A stretch of DNA of 64,000 nucleotides from contig NC_089390.1 in NCBI RefSeq assembly GCF_003171515.1, positions 9,180,274-9,244,273 of the forward strand, in the 5' to 3' direction. This DNA is from Pyrenophora tritici-repentis. Its lineage: Eukaryota; Ascomycota; Dothideomycetes; Pleosporales; Pleosporaceae. This document shows, one piece after another, positions 31,159 to 42,559 of this stretch; the stretch's first letter is position 1; the number at the start of each line of letters is the position of its first letter. The position numbers and the translations under genes are program-made. The notes below the pieces were generated by a model that saw only the letters and a program-made list of their open reading frames with translations, ran no database searches and was not told where the DNA came from.

Positions 31159-33071
31159 TCAAACCGGACACAACTTGCCATTCTCATCCGGCACCTCATC
31201 AAAGCTCTCAACCCTCCACCTCTCGCTCCCCACGCCCTTGTCAACCCAAAACAAATCCTTGCTATCAATATCCCGCTTCAGCGCCAACAACCTATCGTAA
31301 TTCTCGCCCCAGAAACTTCTCTGCCAGTCCGGCTCCATGCGATCCGCTTCATTCAGATACGCGCCACTGCTCGGTGCAACATTGCGCCATTTCAGCATGG
31401 TGCCGTTTGTCAGCGCATCACGCGCAGCGAGCTTGTCGTCGGCAGAGGAATCGGGGCTGACGGAGGTGCTGGTGATGATGTGGTAGACTGCGTTTCGCCA
31501 TGCTGGATTTACGGCGTTGGGTGCATTGGACGGCAAGAGGACTGGAGCTACATTGAAAGCTAGGAGCGGCTGCCCGCTTTCGACGGTTTGACGGAGCACG
31601 TTGAAGGTGAGGTTTCTGCCTGTTTCGGTCGCGAAATTCGAACGCGGGAACAGGCGCGAGGCTACGTAGGAGCTTATGTCTGTCTGGGACTCTAGCGGGA
31701 ACCCCGCAAGCCATGCTTTGTAGAAGCCGGGGTATGCGGTGACCTTGGGGGAGAAAGGTATGTTGAGCGCGGTGAGCTTGGAAAGGTATGGGGCGAGTAT
31801 GGCGTTCAGCTGACTGGCAGTTTTATTCGGGGCGAAAAATGGCTGCATCGTTGATGTGAAGTCATCGTCGGAGGGGGCAATACGGTTGTAGCTGTATGCT
31901 CCGGCATCCACATTGTCGATGGCTCGGTCAAAGAATGCCTTTGTAGCAGCCCAAAATTTATCTTTCCCGATTTTGGAACTGTCAAGTGTCCATGTCGCGG
32001 TAGCCACGGGCATGTCTTTGTAGACCTTGAAGGTAATGGACGTTACTACGCCAAAGGATCCGCCCCCGCCACCTTTGAGCGCCCAGAACAGCTCCTTATT
32101 GCTTGTCGAATTGGCAGTCACAAATTCTCCGATTGGCGAGACGACCTCGAATCCAAGAACTTGGTCTGCAGCCATGCCGTAGATGGAGCTAAGAGGTGAG
32201 TGGCCTCCACCCAGCATGTATCCACCCATGACACCTACAGTCTGTGAGATATTAGTAAATGTATGGAAACATTCATCTACTCAGTATTTACCTGGCCTTC
32301 ACCAACGACTGCCATGTAGCCATGTTGGTCTGCAAATTTGTACAGCTCGAAGGCTTGTACACCAGCCCCAGCTTTGATAGCCGGTCCTCTATATCCCGAC
32401 TCGTCCACATAGTTTTCGAGCATCATTATTTCCTTCAAAGCATGCGTCCATATGCTTAATGCGCCGTACCCAGAGGAATGGCCGGAAAAGTCATGACCAG
32501 TGTTTTTCACAACAAGGCGCAGGTCCAAACTTCGCGCGAAGTTCATCGCACTCTGGATATCAAGAACCGTCGTTGCTTTGACCGCATACGCAGGATATCC
32601 CCCAAGTGTGCAACCTCCGCTGTCGTAGATTGAAGGAGGCAGGCATGTCAAGCCTTGGTATATCGGCGATAGAACTTCCGTCGGGTCGTCGGTGTGCGAA
32701 TACGAATTGGTCCAGTTTTGAGAGATCTGTTGGCACTGATCATCGTCCTTGTCATCGCCGTAACATATCGACGCTTGTGGGACAGTCATGATGAGGTTAT
32801 CAGGGTTGCTCAATCTTTTCACAAGCTTGTCCCAGCCTGTCTCTGCCGGCCACTTGTCATGGGTTGGGTCGACTTTGCATGCTGTAAGGTTGGCGGCTTT
32901 GGTCTCGAATTGATTATCAAATGCGAAGAGTCGTGCCTCATCTTTTGGCAACGAAGCCACGGTTTCCCGTGAGAGCTGATGTTGCTCATATTGGAAAAGA
33001 ATTCGCGATTGCGCAGATGCAGCCAAGGATGCGATCGCCACAAAAAGAGAGACGAGACGAAGCGCCATCAT
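31159..33071 (-). CDS. Secreted FAD-linked oxidoreductase (berberine-bridge-enzyme-like)
   Basis: Two exons, 33071-32292 and 32241-31159, with a 50-bp intron in phase 0, give 620 aa. Signal peptide MMALRLVSLFVAIASLAASA. A PCMH-type FAD-binding domain spans the intron. KNTGHDFSGHS (about residue 190) carries the His that usually binds FAD covalently, and GVMGGYMLGGGHSPLS follows the splice junction. The C-terminus has the BBE domain (WGENYDRLLALKRDIDSKDLFWV). Eight or more N-glycosylation sequons. Such enzymes oxidise sugars or secondary metabolites outside the cell with O2 as acceptor. Substrate not predictable. No biosynthetic cluster is visible around it. Confidence 0.9.
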
Positions 33072-34018
33072 AAAACGATTGACTCGCGATGAATCTAAGG
33101 AACAATCTTCCAAGACGAGGCACTCCCCAGGGTATTTATGAAAGCCTATAGAACTCTTTTTCGCGTCTATTACCCCACAACTTGCCGGCCATTATAGCCA
33201 AGCAATATACCGACAACAGAAATATCGCAATTCAGCAAAGTACCTGATAGTAGCCAAAGATATTGATCCTTCCGACGAATGCAGTCGCTTACCGGGTTTT
33301 TGATTGAATCAATCTCTTGGCCTACCGTAATTGCTCGACAATATACCGGCTAATTGGTCACGGAGATTTTGGGTTTACCCGACGTGTACTAGAACGCGAA
33401 GCATGGCCAGTACTCAACACCAACGCGTTGTACACGATGATGCTCATTTCAGATGTGTCTCTCGCGAAATTGTCGCGTGGCGAATCATTCTTCGGCACTC
33501 TCGCGTGGGCGCGCTGCCGGAATTGTATCGGGTTGCCTCTACAAGGTCGAGTAAAGAGAAAGCTATGCAGAAATGCAAATTTTATAAAAATGAATACGAT
33601 TTTCAAGATTATACAAAAAATTTGTCTGCATAACAAAAAATCGAAAAGTCGACAAACTATGAGCTTCCGCCAGCTCAATGAGTTCTACAAATGCGTAAAC
33701 AAATGGCACACTTTCAGCTAATTTACTAGCATCAAGAGGCGATAGAGATGACTACCGTACACAGCCACCCGGGTGTCGTAAAATACTTGACATACTAGTG
33801 TACAAGGGTCACTGTAGTCGCCAAACACCTATTGGGTGCTTAGCCACACTGTCAAGTTTTTTATAACACCCGGGTGCAGGTATCGCGACACCTTCCTACT
33901 CGGATCACATGGGTGTACTTTAGTTAGTCCAAATTAGGAAACGCTTCCAAGGCTAGATAGCCCTCGATTTGTCTGCGCCTCTTTCTATCACTACCAGCAC
34001 TTGTTCACAGTACCAAAT
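33072..34018. other. Divergent intergenic region with one MITE
   Basis: About 950 bp between the FAD oxidase (minus) and the GNAT gene (plus). Holds MITE copy E (33766-33876). An AT-rich part at about 33550-33660 has no feature. Confidence 0.5.
33766..33876. mobile_element. CACCCGGGTG-family MITE, copy E (111 bp)
   Basis: Ends CACCCGGGTGTCGTAAAATA and ATAACACCCGGGTG. Flanks CAGC (33762-33765) and CAGG (33877-33880) agree at three of four positions, consistent with a 4-bp target duplication that has since mutated. Two to three bases shorter than the other copies in the central region. Confidence 0.83.
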
Positions 34019-34723
34019 ATGCACCTCCGTCCTGCAAAGCCTTCCGATGAACCATTCATCGTCGCCATCTACGCTCGAGCGTTCCAAGAAGAAGACCTCT
34101 TTGCCCGAGTGATCCACCCGTACCGAGCCCAATACCCCAACGACGTAGAAATCTTCTGGCACGAATGGGTCCGCAGTGCCTGGACGAACCCACGAAACAA
34201 GATCGTCGTTGCCGTCACCCCAACCGCCTCGGGAGGTGATCAACAAGACAAGGTCGTCGGCGCAGCAATCTGGCAACGCCAGGGCGACGACGCCGGCGCG
34301 CAAAACATCATCTCAGAATGTACTGATACCAATCCACATTTTCCCGCCTTGCCTTCAACACACAACCGCGCCCTAGACCCCTCGAAGAAGACCATCTTGG
34401 AAGAGGCCGCTCCTTATATCAAACACTATTGGGCCGGGTCGCGCGCAACCAATTGGTACCTGGACCTGTGCTGCGTGGATCCTGATCTCCATGGTCGTGG
34501 GGCCGGACGGCTGCTAGTAAGGTGGGGCTTGGATCGTGCCGAGAAGGAGGGTGTTATGGCGAGTGTCATGGCGAGTGAGGGCTCGGTAAGGTTTTATTTG
34601 AAGTGTGGGTTTGATGAGGTGGTTGGGAATGCGAGTGATGGGGAGGGAAACCCGTTGAAGAAGGAGAGTGTGAAGGGTGGGGACATCTTGTTTATGTGGG
34701 AGAGGGACGGGTCAAGGGATTAA
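34019..34723 (+). CDS. GNAT-family N-acetyltransferase
   Basis: Intronless, 234 aa, ATG at 34019. The fold is recognisable from the N-terminal MHLRPAKPSDEPFI and the acetyl-CoA-binding motif A (LDLCCVDPDLHGRGAGRLL, about residues 148-166). The SVRFYLKCGFDEV helix-strand follows. Between the halves a ~50-residue insertion is typical of fungal GNATs of unknown substrate. Probably cytosolic, with no targeting signal. It transfers an acetyl group to a small-molecule amine or protein; substrate unknown. Confidence 0.85.
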   Translation: MHLRPAKPSDEPFIVAIYARAFQEEDLFARVIHPYRAQYPNDVEIFWHEWVRSAWTNPRNKIVVAVTPTASGGDQQDKVVGAAIWQRQGDDAGAQNIISECTDTNPHFPALPSTHNRALDPSKKTILEEAAPYIKHYWAGSRATNWYLDLCCVDPDLHGRGAGRLLVRWGLDRAEKEGVMASVMASEGSVRFYLKCGFDEVVGNASDGEGNPLKKESVKGGDILFMWERDGSRD

Positions 34724-35407
34724 AAGAAGAGCGATGGTGGGTGCTGTGGTTGTTGTACAAGAACGCTGGCATGATCACTTCTGGCTGGGTCGCTCGTTCT
34801 TTCGATATATTCCAGCGATAATCATCTTGTAGTTTTGCGGACAAGCCAGATTTAAGAAGCGGGTGGCACAATAGGCTTTGAATAAAGGAACATACTTCAA
34901 CCTTAGAGTTAACGGCATTTGTGACAGCCCTCAGACTGCCACTCTCACTAGAATCTCATCTGTGCGCCTGTGTGCAGACAATCGCACATCTCGTATCTAG
35001 CCAGCTGCATGAGCTAACAATAGACAATTTGGTGTAGCCGAAGCGCATGCCACAAGCGATTTTTGCTAAGGCACCTAGTGTTAGTCGAGTATTACAGGTC
35101 TCACAGAGGATGCAAAGGAGTGAAGTTGCATCGGCTCGAATGCCGCTTCCCCCAACCAAATGGCGCGCTAGACTCCGTTGGGATTTAGCCGGCCCGTCCC
35201 ATCTCCCATCAGCGTTTATCCACTCATCATGTCTTCTAAGTGGATTCATCTTGCAGCTGTCCTTCAGCTTGGGCAGATGGTTTTTACGCCCCGTGCTATT
35301 GAGGCAGGTGCATTCGCGCCTGTCGTGTCGCTGGGTCGACACTCCAGCATTTGCACTCATTCCCGTCAACTTTCACTTTTCATATTCGTTACTATCTTTT
35401 TCTTCCA
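34724..35407. other. Intergenic region / promoter of the permease gene
   Basis: About 680 bp with no domain-bearing frame. The overlapping frames on both strands at 34956-35427 look spurious. Confidence 0.45.
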
Positions 35408-37139
35408 ATGTCAGACCAGAAGAATGAAGATGCTGCCGTATCCCAGCCTCTTGACAGCGAGTCACAACAAGATGGCATCGTTTCGGAAAAGAAAGGGACC
35501 ACTGGTGACCAAAAGGATATGTATCGTATGGGAAAGCAACAGGAATTACGACGAAACTTCCATTTTGTGTCAATCTTCGGATACAGCATGGTGCTGATGG
35601 CGACGTGGGAAACCATACTAACGTGAGTATGTAAGAAGTTTTGGTCTGTGCTGCCTGACGTTCAGCAGAACTTTGATTATTCCACTAACGAATGGTGGCA
35701 CTGGTGGCGCTATCGTTATGTTCCTCATCACCACAGTTGGCATGGGATTTGTCATCGTCTCGATGGCTGAGATGGCTTCAATGTGCGTGACGGCCCGTTG
35801 TTAGGGTTCCTTGGATATGAGACAATTGCTAATTAGGACGAAGGGCTCCTACTTCAGGAGGACAGTATCACTGGGTATCCGAGTTTGCACCGAAGAAACA
35901 CCAGAGGTTTTTGAGTTATCTTGTGTTCGTTTTCCTCAGCATATCCACAAAAATGATTACTGACCACATACCAGCGGCTGGCTCTGCGTGCTAGGTTGGC
36001 AGACGGGAATCGCATCTATCGCTTTCCTTGCTGGCGGTCAGGTTCAAGGACTGGTCATCCTCAATAACCCAAACTACGTCCCCGAACGGTGGCACGGTAC
36101 CCTCCTGGTAGTTGCGGTAGCAACTTTCTCGATCTTGTTCAATACGCTGTTAGCTCGCAGGCTACCACTAGTCGAAGGCATCGTCCTGGTCCTGCACATC
36201 TTTGGTTTCTTTGCTATCTTCATCACCATGTGGGTTCTTGGTCCGCGCAGTCAATCCAAAGAGGTCTTCGGTGGATTTCAAGACAACGCGGGATGGGGCA
36301 GCGTAGGCCTGTCTGTGTTGGTGGGACAGCTCTCACCCATCTTCTCTCTCTTAGGTGCAGATGCTGCAACGCACATGTCTGAGGAACTAAAGGACGCCTC
36401 ACACATACTTCCCCGCGCCATGATCTGGACAGCGGTGGTCAACAGCAGCTTGGGTTTCCTCATGCTGGTAACTTTCTGTTTCTGCCTCGGTGACATGGAA
36501 AGCGCCATCTTATCGCCAACAGGGCAACCCCACATCCAGATCATGTACAACGCTACGCAATCCATCCCAGGAGCTACAGCTCTGGCATCAATCACAACTA
36601 TCATGGCAGTATTTGGATGCGTCAACAATGTGGCAACATGCTCGCGCCAGCTCTTCGCTTTTGCTCGCGATCACGGCGTCCCCTTCAGTGCCTTTCTGTC
36701 TCGAGTTCGACCAGGTTGGGACATCCCTCTCAACAGTGTACTTGTGTCTTTTAGTATTGCCGTTGGGCTCTCCCTCATCAACATCGGCAGCACGGTGGCG
36801 TTCAACTCCGTGGCGTCCCTAGGCACATGTGCTCTCCTCTCGTCCTACATCGTCAGCATCTCATGTATGTTCATCAAGAGGTGGAATAGCGAATCTCTCC
36901 TGCCATGCAAGTTCTCGCTTGGTTGCGCTGGTATCTGGGTAAATGGGGTATCCGTCGTGTACCTGTGCGTAGCGTTGGTGTTCGCCTTCTTCCCCACATT
37001 CCCGCACCCAACCCCTGACCTGATGAACTGGAATATTCTGATATACGGCGTTGTTGTGGTATTCTCGCTGATGTACTTCTTTCTCAAGGGGCGCAAGGTG
37101 TATGTCGGGCCGGTTGAGTATCTTAACAAAGATCTTTGA
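35408..37139 (+). CDS. Amino-acid/choline-type permease (APC superfamily)
   Basis: Four exons: 35408-35622, 35666-35782, 35844-35924 and 35975-37139, with introns of 43 (or 46), 61 and 50 bp, give 525 aa. The joins restore YSMVLMATWETILT, NGGTGGAIVMFL, MAEMASMAPTSGGQYHWVSEFAP and GWLCVLGWQTG, all typical of fungal GABA/choline/amino-acid permeases (Uga4/Hnm1-like). About 12 membrane helices, with hydrophilic N-terminus of about 55 residues. Intron 1 ends in tandem acceptors CAGCAG (35663-35668), so one residue (Arg) may be included or not. Located at the plasma membrane or vacuole by family; substrate not predictable. Confidence 0.87.
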
Positions 37140-37225
37140 GCGGGAGCTTGTGGTACCCCAAACAGTTACCATAGACTCTAAACGAAAGCCAGGAACACAC
37201 TCGTGTTGTTTACGCCAGCGATTGC

Positions 37226-39346
37226 CTAACAAAACACAAAACTCTGCGTTACATACCTCCCTTCTCGCAGCGTATTAACAGCCTCTCCATCCATCAGGCC
37301 TTGAACATAGGCTTCACCCAAGACCTGAAATCTCTCTCCACAAGGCCTTATAGCAAGAGGCGTACTACAACCGAAAACAATTGCAATCAGATCGCCAGCC
37401 CTCGTTTGTTCATCGTCCTCACTGAATATATTATCTGGCGCCCAGCCCATATACCCCTTCACCGTAGTCATGAACCTTCGCTTCTTCGCGCTACGATCAG
37501 AACACGAATACACTTCACAGAAGTCATACTCGGAAGCATCCGCTGGAATTTCGTCGCTGAAAAAGCTGTCTAGGAGGTTTTTGCCTAAAGGGAAGTCCCG
37601 ATTGGCGGACCGGAATCGCTCCCAGCGGAAGTAGTAACCGTCCTGTTGCTCGAGGAAGGTCCACCCTCGTTGTGCAAATTGTGGTTTGGCCAACGCAAAG
37701 GAGCGCGGGAGGTGAAGTATCGCTGCGTGACGTGACTCAGCCTTGTTGCCGTTTGCTACCCTGTCGGCAACAAGAGTGCGATACAATGCCTCGGATGTGG
37801 CATGACGACCGCCATAGACGCTATTCCACTGCGACGGTCGAACAATACTAGACCTTGACCACTCAAAGTATCCAATATTTCGAGCTGAGAGACCAGAGAT
37901 AATATCGACGATGAAACCATTGCACTGAAGAATGGCAGTGTTTAAAAGCCTCGCGTTAGGTGGGATATCTCCGGAAGCACGATAGGGATGATGTCGCGTA
38001 TTGTCCAAGTCACGAGGGAACAAGTGTACTGGGCCCCAAACATGCTGATGCGTACGTGTCCATCTGATTCTGCCAGGCCAGGCCCAGTCTGCTGCCCAAG
38101 AGGGACCCCTTGCTGGACCCCATGGGTTACCCTCGCGGAGTGCGTCAAGGCTCTGCTCGGCTTGGATGAACACCCTCGCAGCTTCCACGTAAACTCTCCA
38201 AGTTGGTATCGTGTAATCGGGAGATAATCGATGGGCGATGGTAGGAGACATGAGTCCAACGAGAGCGTAAACCCTGTCCCTGCTGTTGGTGCAATTCCCG
38301 GAGTTGGCAAGATCTAGGAGTCTCTCAAAGCTGAAATCCATTCTTTTGTCAAAGATTTTGCGTGTTAGGGGGGATAGATCCTGGTAGACAAGATGCAGGC
38401 TCGTTGTTCTCCATATCTGTTCCGTTGTGACTCCGGCTACTGACGCGGCCAGCTGAAGACATGTATCCTTTTCTAACCAAAGGTGCTCATGCAGAACGGA
38501 CACAGCGGTACAAAAGGTGTTCCAATTCATAGTTGCATTCCCACATCTCAACCACGTTGCCGTTCCGCCAATCACAATCTCCTGGAATATCCACAAGCGC
38601 GTCCAATACGGTCTGTTCATCAAGGCTTCTAGTGCTGGCCAATGAGGTACACCGCAGGACAAAGGATCAGAGGATAGATGTGCTTTCATTTCGTCGACGC
38701 AGCCAGCTTCCTTGAACGCAGCGAGGTCTGATAGCAGCTGTATTGCAGAAGTACTGTGGTGTTCTTCCTTTCCCAGCCAGGCGAAGACTGACCAGGCACT
38801 ACCGTAGAGATCCCGCATCATTCCAACATGATGCGCACGTTCGACGAGGTTCTTTTGGTTGATGCATAGAGCATCCACCCATAGTTTGAAGTGACCGGAG
38901 AACTCACATCCTTTGCGAAACTCTCGCAAAGCCGCCTCGAGGTTTGCTGTCACTGACACAGTATGGCTGTTGACGAGGATTTCTCGCCTATTGTTCTCGT
39001 CGCCCCAGACGTAAGAAAGGGCCGCAAAGTCTCCCCATCCAAAGCGATAGAGGTTTGGCGATGGATGAGTACTTTGCATACGCTGAAGCGATGCCTGAGT
39101 TGCCAATCGGGGCGATAGTCGATAGCTTGTCCACTCTTGCTTCGTGTGCTGTCCAATGTCTTGTGTGGCCCCCCTATCAGCGAGAAAGCTCATGTAGGTG
39201 TCATTCAAGTCTTCCAGCGAGTAGGTGCACAGTTGGCAGTGGACAGGTTGCGAAATGTCGAGATTCGGCAGGACGGTCAATAGTCGTATTTCTCGTTTCT
39301 CGTCATCTAAACTAGTATACAACGGCTGTGCAATCAGCGAGTTCAT
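37226..39346 (-). CDS. HET-domain protein (heterokaryon incompatibility type)
   Basis: Intronless, 706 aa. The HET domain starts near residue 107 (FAALSYVWGDE) and continues through LWVDALCINQKNLVERAHHVGMM and NRPYWTRLWIFQEIV, the three hallmark blocks of PF06985. The C-terminus has the usual GDLIAIVFGCSTPLAIRPCG and YVQGLMDGEA segment of large HET proteins. Such proteins take part in non-self recognition and programmed cell death on hyphal fusion, though most family members are untested. It ends 86 bp from the permease stop (convergent) and is divergent from the AhpD-like gene. Confidence 0.92.
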   Translation of the reverse strand: MNSLIAQPLYTSLDDEKREIRLLTVLPNLDISQPVHCQLCTYSLEDLNDTYMSFLADRGATQDIGQHTKQEWTSYRLSPRLATQASLQRMQSTHPSPNLYRFGWGDFAALSYVWGDENNRREILVNSHTVSVTANLEAALREFRKGCEFSGHFKLWVDALCINQKNLVERAHHVGMMRDLYGSAWSVFAWLGKEEHHSTSAIQLLSDLAAFKEAGCVDEMKAHLSSDPLSCGVPHWPALEALMNRPYWTRLWIFQEIVIGGTATWLRCGNATMNWNTFCTAVSVLHEHLWLEKDTCLQLAASVAGVTTEQIWRTTSLHLVYQDLSPLTRKIFDKRMDFSFERLLDLANSGNCTNSRDRVYALVGLMSPTIAHRLSPDYTIPTWRVYVEAARVFIQAEQSLDALREGNPWGPARGPSWAADWAWPGRIRWTRTHQHVWGPVHLFPRDLDNTRHHPYRASGDIPPNARLLNTAILQCNGFIVDIISGLSARNIGYFEWSRSSIVRPSQWNSVYGGRHATSEALYRTLVADRVANGNKAESRHAAILHLPRSFALAKPQFAQRGWTFLEQQDGYYFRWERFRSANRDFPLGKNLLDSFFSDEIPADASEYDFCEVYSCSDRSAKKRRFMTTVKGYMGWAPDNIFSEDDEQTRAGDLIAIVFGCSTPLAIRPCGERFQVLGEAYVQGLMDGEAVNTLREGRYVTQSFVFC

Positions 39347-39973
39347 ACTGCCGGATTCGATGTCTGAAGAACATTCCTTTGTGTTGCACGGCTGAGGATG
39401 GTGGTGGGTGCGGGCGAAGCGTCAGCAAAGTTGCTTCGGAGCCAATTCAGATTTAAATGCCGCTTTCGCCATGTCGACGTGCGCCAATCAATTGACACCA
39501 TGGCTATGGTCTGTTGAGCTGAGTGCACCATGGTTGAAGCTGGTAGTCGAGGCTCGAATGTTCAGCTGGTGGCTTCAATATGCTTGGCAAACGCGGGAGG
39601 GGTTGAGGCAGCTGCTACTAACACTTCTGCAGCTATTAGTAATTAGACTCCCGGGAATTATTGATGGCACATGTCACAACAACTCTGCCTATGAATATAC
39701 GGCTATGTTTGACGTTGGGTACTGGGTGGTTCCACTAAGGCCCCACCTAGAGTGAATCCGCGCGGTGTCTGAAAAACAGCCGAACAATGAGCCTCGGAAC
39801 GGCGTCGGAGTCGCGTCATGACAAGCATGTCGACTTTATATACACCAACTCCACCACCACGCTCCTTACCTATATACCCAAATTGAATCTACTATTCATT
39901 TTCATTGCGCCTTCCCTATTTGCGCAAATCTAACTCTTCGGAATTCTTAGCTGAAGTCCGCCATTCGCCCACC
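39347..39973. other. Divergent promoter region
   Basis: About 630 bp between the HET gene (minus) and the AhpD-like gene (plus). A TATA-like TTATATACA lies at 39836-39844, about 135 bp before the plus-strand start. Nothing else seen. Confidence 0.5.
39836..39844 (+). promoter_or_regulatory. TATA-like box of the AhpD-like gene
   Basis: TTATATACA upstream of the start codon at 39974. Confidence 0.35.
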
Positions 39974-40889
39974 ATGTCCAAGCTCTCCCTAACCCTCAAG
40001 TCGCTCATCAACGCCGCACATTCGCGCCCCGGCCCCGTCCCAGCACCCCCACGTATCCAAGCAATCTACAGTAAAATAGAAAAAGAAGCCACAGACCGGA
40101 AACTCGGCCGCCCATCATGGCTCGGCATCTCCACAGCAGCGACAATGACGATGAACTCGCCAGAGGCAATGGTAACGCTATACAACACATTCAGTAAATC
40201 GAAGTCAGAAAGCGAAGGAGTAGCAATAGCAGAATTTATGCGCGAGATCGGGTTGAAGTGTATAGGTTTCAATGGCGTACGTATCGCACCACCCGTTCAC
40301 TCCAAACCCAGATCGCATTTCTAACAAACACACCCCACAGATCCCCCGCACAATCAACATGCTCAACGCCTTCCGCGCCGAACTCCCCTCCTCAATCGCT
40401 GCCAACCTAAACACCAAACCAACGCGCTTCCCCTCTCCCTCCAACGTCGAGCAAATAAACGCCCGCGGCCGCGCCTTATGGAACGCCATATACCGCCCCC
40501 TCGAAACAAAGCTCGAACATAAACTAGGCGATGCACACCCCGATCTACCCGTCTTCATCATAAACAGCGAGTACGGGGGTCTCTTCACCGATCCGCCGCG
40601 CAAAGAAGGCGCAACTGTCGGCCGCATCACGACGAGCTTGATTGCGATTACTTGTTTGAGGGCGCAGCAGGGTGTGGGACCGCAGGTTTTGAGTCATGTG
40701 TTTGGGTTGAGGAAGGCGTGGGAGGATGGCACGTGGAAGGAGGAGCCCGAGGCTGGGAGTGAGGAGGGCATTAAGTGGCTGGTTAGTGATGAGGGGTGTA
40801 CGTGGGTGTTGGAGAAGGTAGATGAGCTTGTTGAGGCGCTTGGGGGTGGGCATGGGAGTACGTTTGCGCCTGTGAAGGCGAAGTTGTAG
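39974..40889 (+). CDS. AhpD-like/carboxymuconolactone-decarboxylase-like protein
   Basis: Two exons, 39974-40276 and 40341-40889, with a 64-bp intron in phase 0 (GFNG joined to [11 protein letters not shown]), give 283 aa. ATG context CACCATGTCC. The all-helical composition and the [17 protein letters not shown] and [10 protein letters not shown] segments resemble fungal proteins annotated as AhpD-like. However, I do not see the CxxC redox pair of true AhpD, since Cys of LKCIGF stands alone. It may therefore be a non-redox member. The N-terminus has a Ser/Leu-rich segment that could be mitochondrial but is weak. Function unknown. Confidence 0.7.
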
Positions 40890-41442
40890 AGGGTTGTGTA
40901 GGTGTGTAGATTTTAAACATAGATACCCGGACATTCTTATGCTTGAGTGTCTCATAAGAAGGACGTTCAGTTTGAACAATGTGAGACTCAATCTATACCA
41001 TCATATTGACAAGAACAATCCAATCATGGGCAAGATCGTATTGAATTCCCATGTACTCCATTACTTCATCCCGACCATCTCCCCGTTCCTCGCGAGCGCC
41101 AAGTTCCGATACATGCCCGCCTCTTATCCCCACCAAATGCATCCCTCCTTCCTGATCCGGCTAAGTGTCGCGAGGCACCCGGCACATCCTTTATCAGCAT
41201 CAAATCAACACACAAGTTGGCCGCAGGTAGGAGCACAATGCGATATCGGGGACCCCGGATTATGGAGTTGGAACCTGTTCCTGCAGCGACTATCATTGTA
41301 GTACTTGGTAGTACATTCTGAATTAGGTAGCTGGGCACGCGGCGTAGTTGGAGGCAGGTACTATAAACCACAGCTCACCCGTGGAGGAAGTACGTCTCTG
41401 AGTCTCCCACCTACGAGCTTTTGTTGCGGTCAATTGCACAGT
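40890..41442. other. Intergenic region
   Basis: About 550 bp. It contains only a near-palindrome around GTAGTACTTGGTAGTAC at 41299-41315. No gene or repeat supported. Confidence 0.45.
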
Positions 41443-42559
41443 ATGCGCTTCCAATTCAGCACCGCGCTGACTGCAGCACTGGGGCTGGCTTCGTCCGCAG
41501 ATGCCCTCAAGATCCTAATGGGGAATGACGACGGGTTTGGGAGTGGAAACCTGAGAGAATTGTACAAATTGCTGGTCGGCGCCGGTCATGATGGTACGCT
41601 CGAGGTACTTCGAGGTGTAAAGTACACTCAACGCTAAACCTCACCCAGTTCTCATTGTCGCCCCCGCCCAACAGCAGTCTGGCAAAGGCACCACCGTCAT
41701 CTGGTCCGAGTCAGCAAACCTTACAGTCCCATCCCAATACAACATTGTTCCTGCAGGCGCGCCATCAGTAGGACGCGATCCATCCGACGACAACATATGG
41801 TACTATGATGGCACCCCAGCGGCATGTACCTTTGTTGCCCTCGACTATGTGCTCCCGCGGTATTATCCCGAGTGGCACCAGACAGCGGATCTATTCATTG
41901 CCGGACCGAATTACGGCACGAACCTCGGTCCGTTCGTAATGGCACTGAGCGGCACTGTAGGCGCAACCATTGCGGCTGTATCACGTTCCATTCCTGGTTT
42001 TGCGACCAGCGCGAGCAACAAGGCGGTTCCGTATTTCAACGTGACAGGCGCTGCTCATCCCGCAGCGCAGGCAGCCAAGGTCACCTTCGACATCGTCAAT
42101 GAGTTCATCAAGAACACACCGGAGGGTCAACAAGTCCTCCCGCTCGGGTACGGCGTCAACATCAACCTCCCCGAGCTCGCCAACGGTACCATGCCTCCAG
42201 TAGTCAAGTCCCGACTCACTGGTCAGGCTAACACAGACGTGGCCGTGTTCAACGAGACGACTGGGTTATTCACTTGGGACAACGTCGATCCTGTTGCCGC
42301 AGGTATCAATGCTGCTTACAGCGGGGACACGAGCCTTCCTGGAGAGACCTGGGTCGTTGGTGGGGGTAGCATTAGTGTTAGTGCGTTCACTCTGGACTGG
42401 TCTGCGCCGAGCATCGAGTATACTGATGCTGTATATGGAAAGGCTGAGAGCTTGTTCAGCGGGCGCTCAGCTACGAAAAAGGCGTACAGCAAGAGGATGG
42501 TTGAAGAGCGAATGCACAAGAGAGGTGTAATATTGAATGGAAGGGATGGCGGAGCTTGA
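41443..42559 (+). CDS. Secreted SurE-family acid phosphatase/nucleotidase
   Basis: Two exons, 41443-41593 and 41649-42559, with a 55-bp intron in phase 1 (GHD joined to VLIVAP), give 353 aa. Signal peptide MRFQFSTALTAALGLASSADA. The SurE metal-binding motif NDDG is at residues 28-31 (LMGNDDGFGSGNL). Further SurE blocks are IVAPAQQQSGKGT and DLFIAGPNYGTNLG. Bacterial SurE is a metal-dependent nucleotidase. Secreted fungal versions are annotated as acid phosphatases. Expected role: extracellular phosphate release. Confidence 0.88.

Noticed and set aside
33317..33721. 134-codon open frame upstream of MITE E
   Set aside because: AT-rich, no domain, no conserved-looking segment; probably chance.
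34956..35369. 137-codon minus-strand frame before the permease gene
   Set aside because: Antisense to the promoter and leader of a well-supported gene, no domain.
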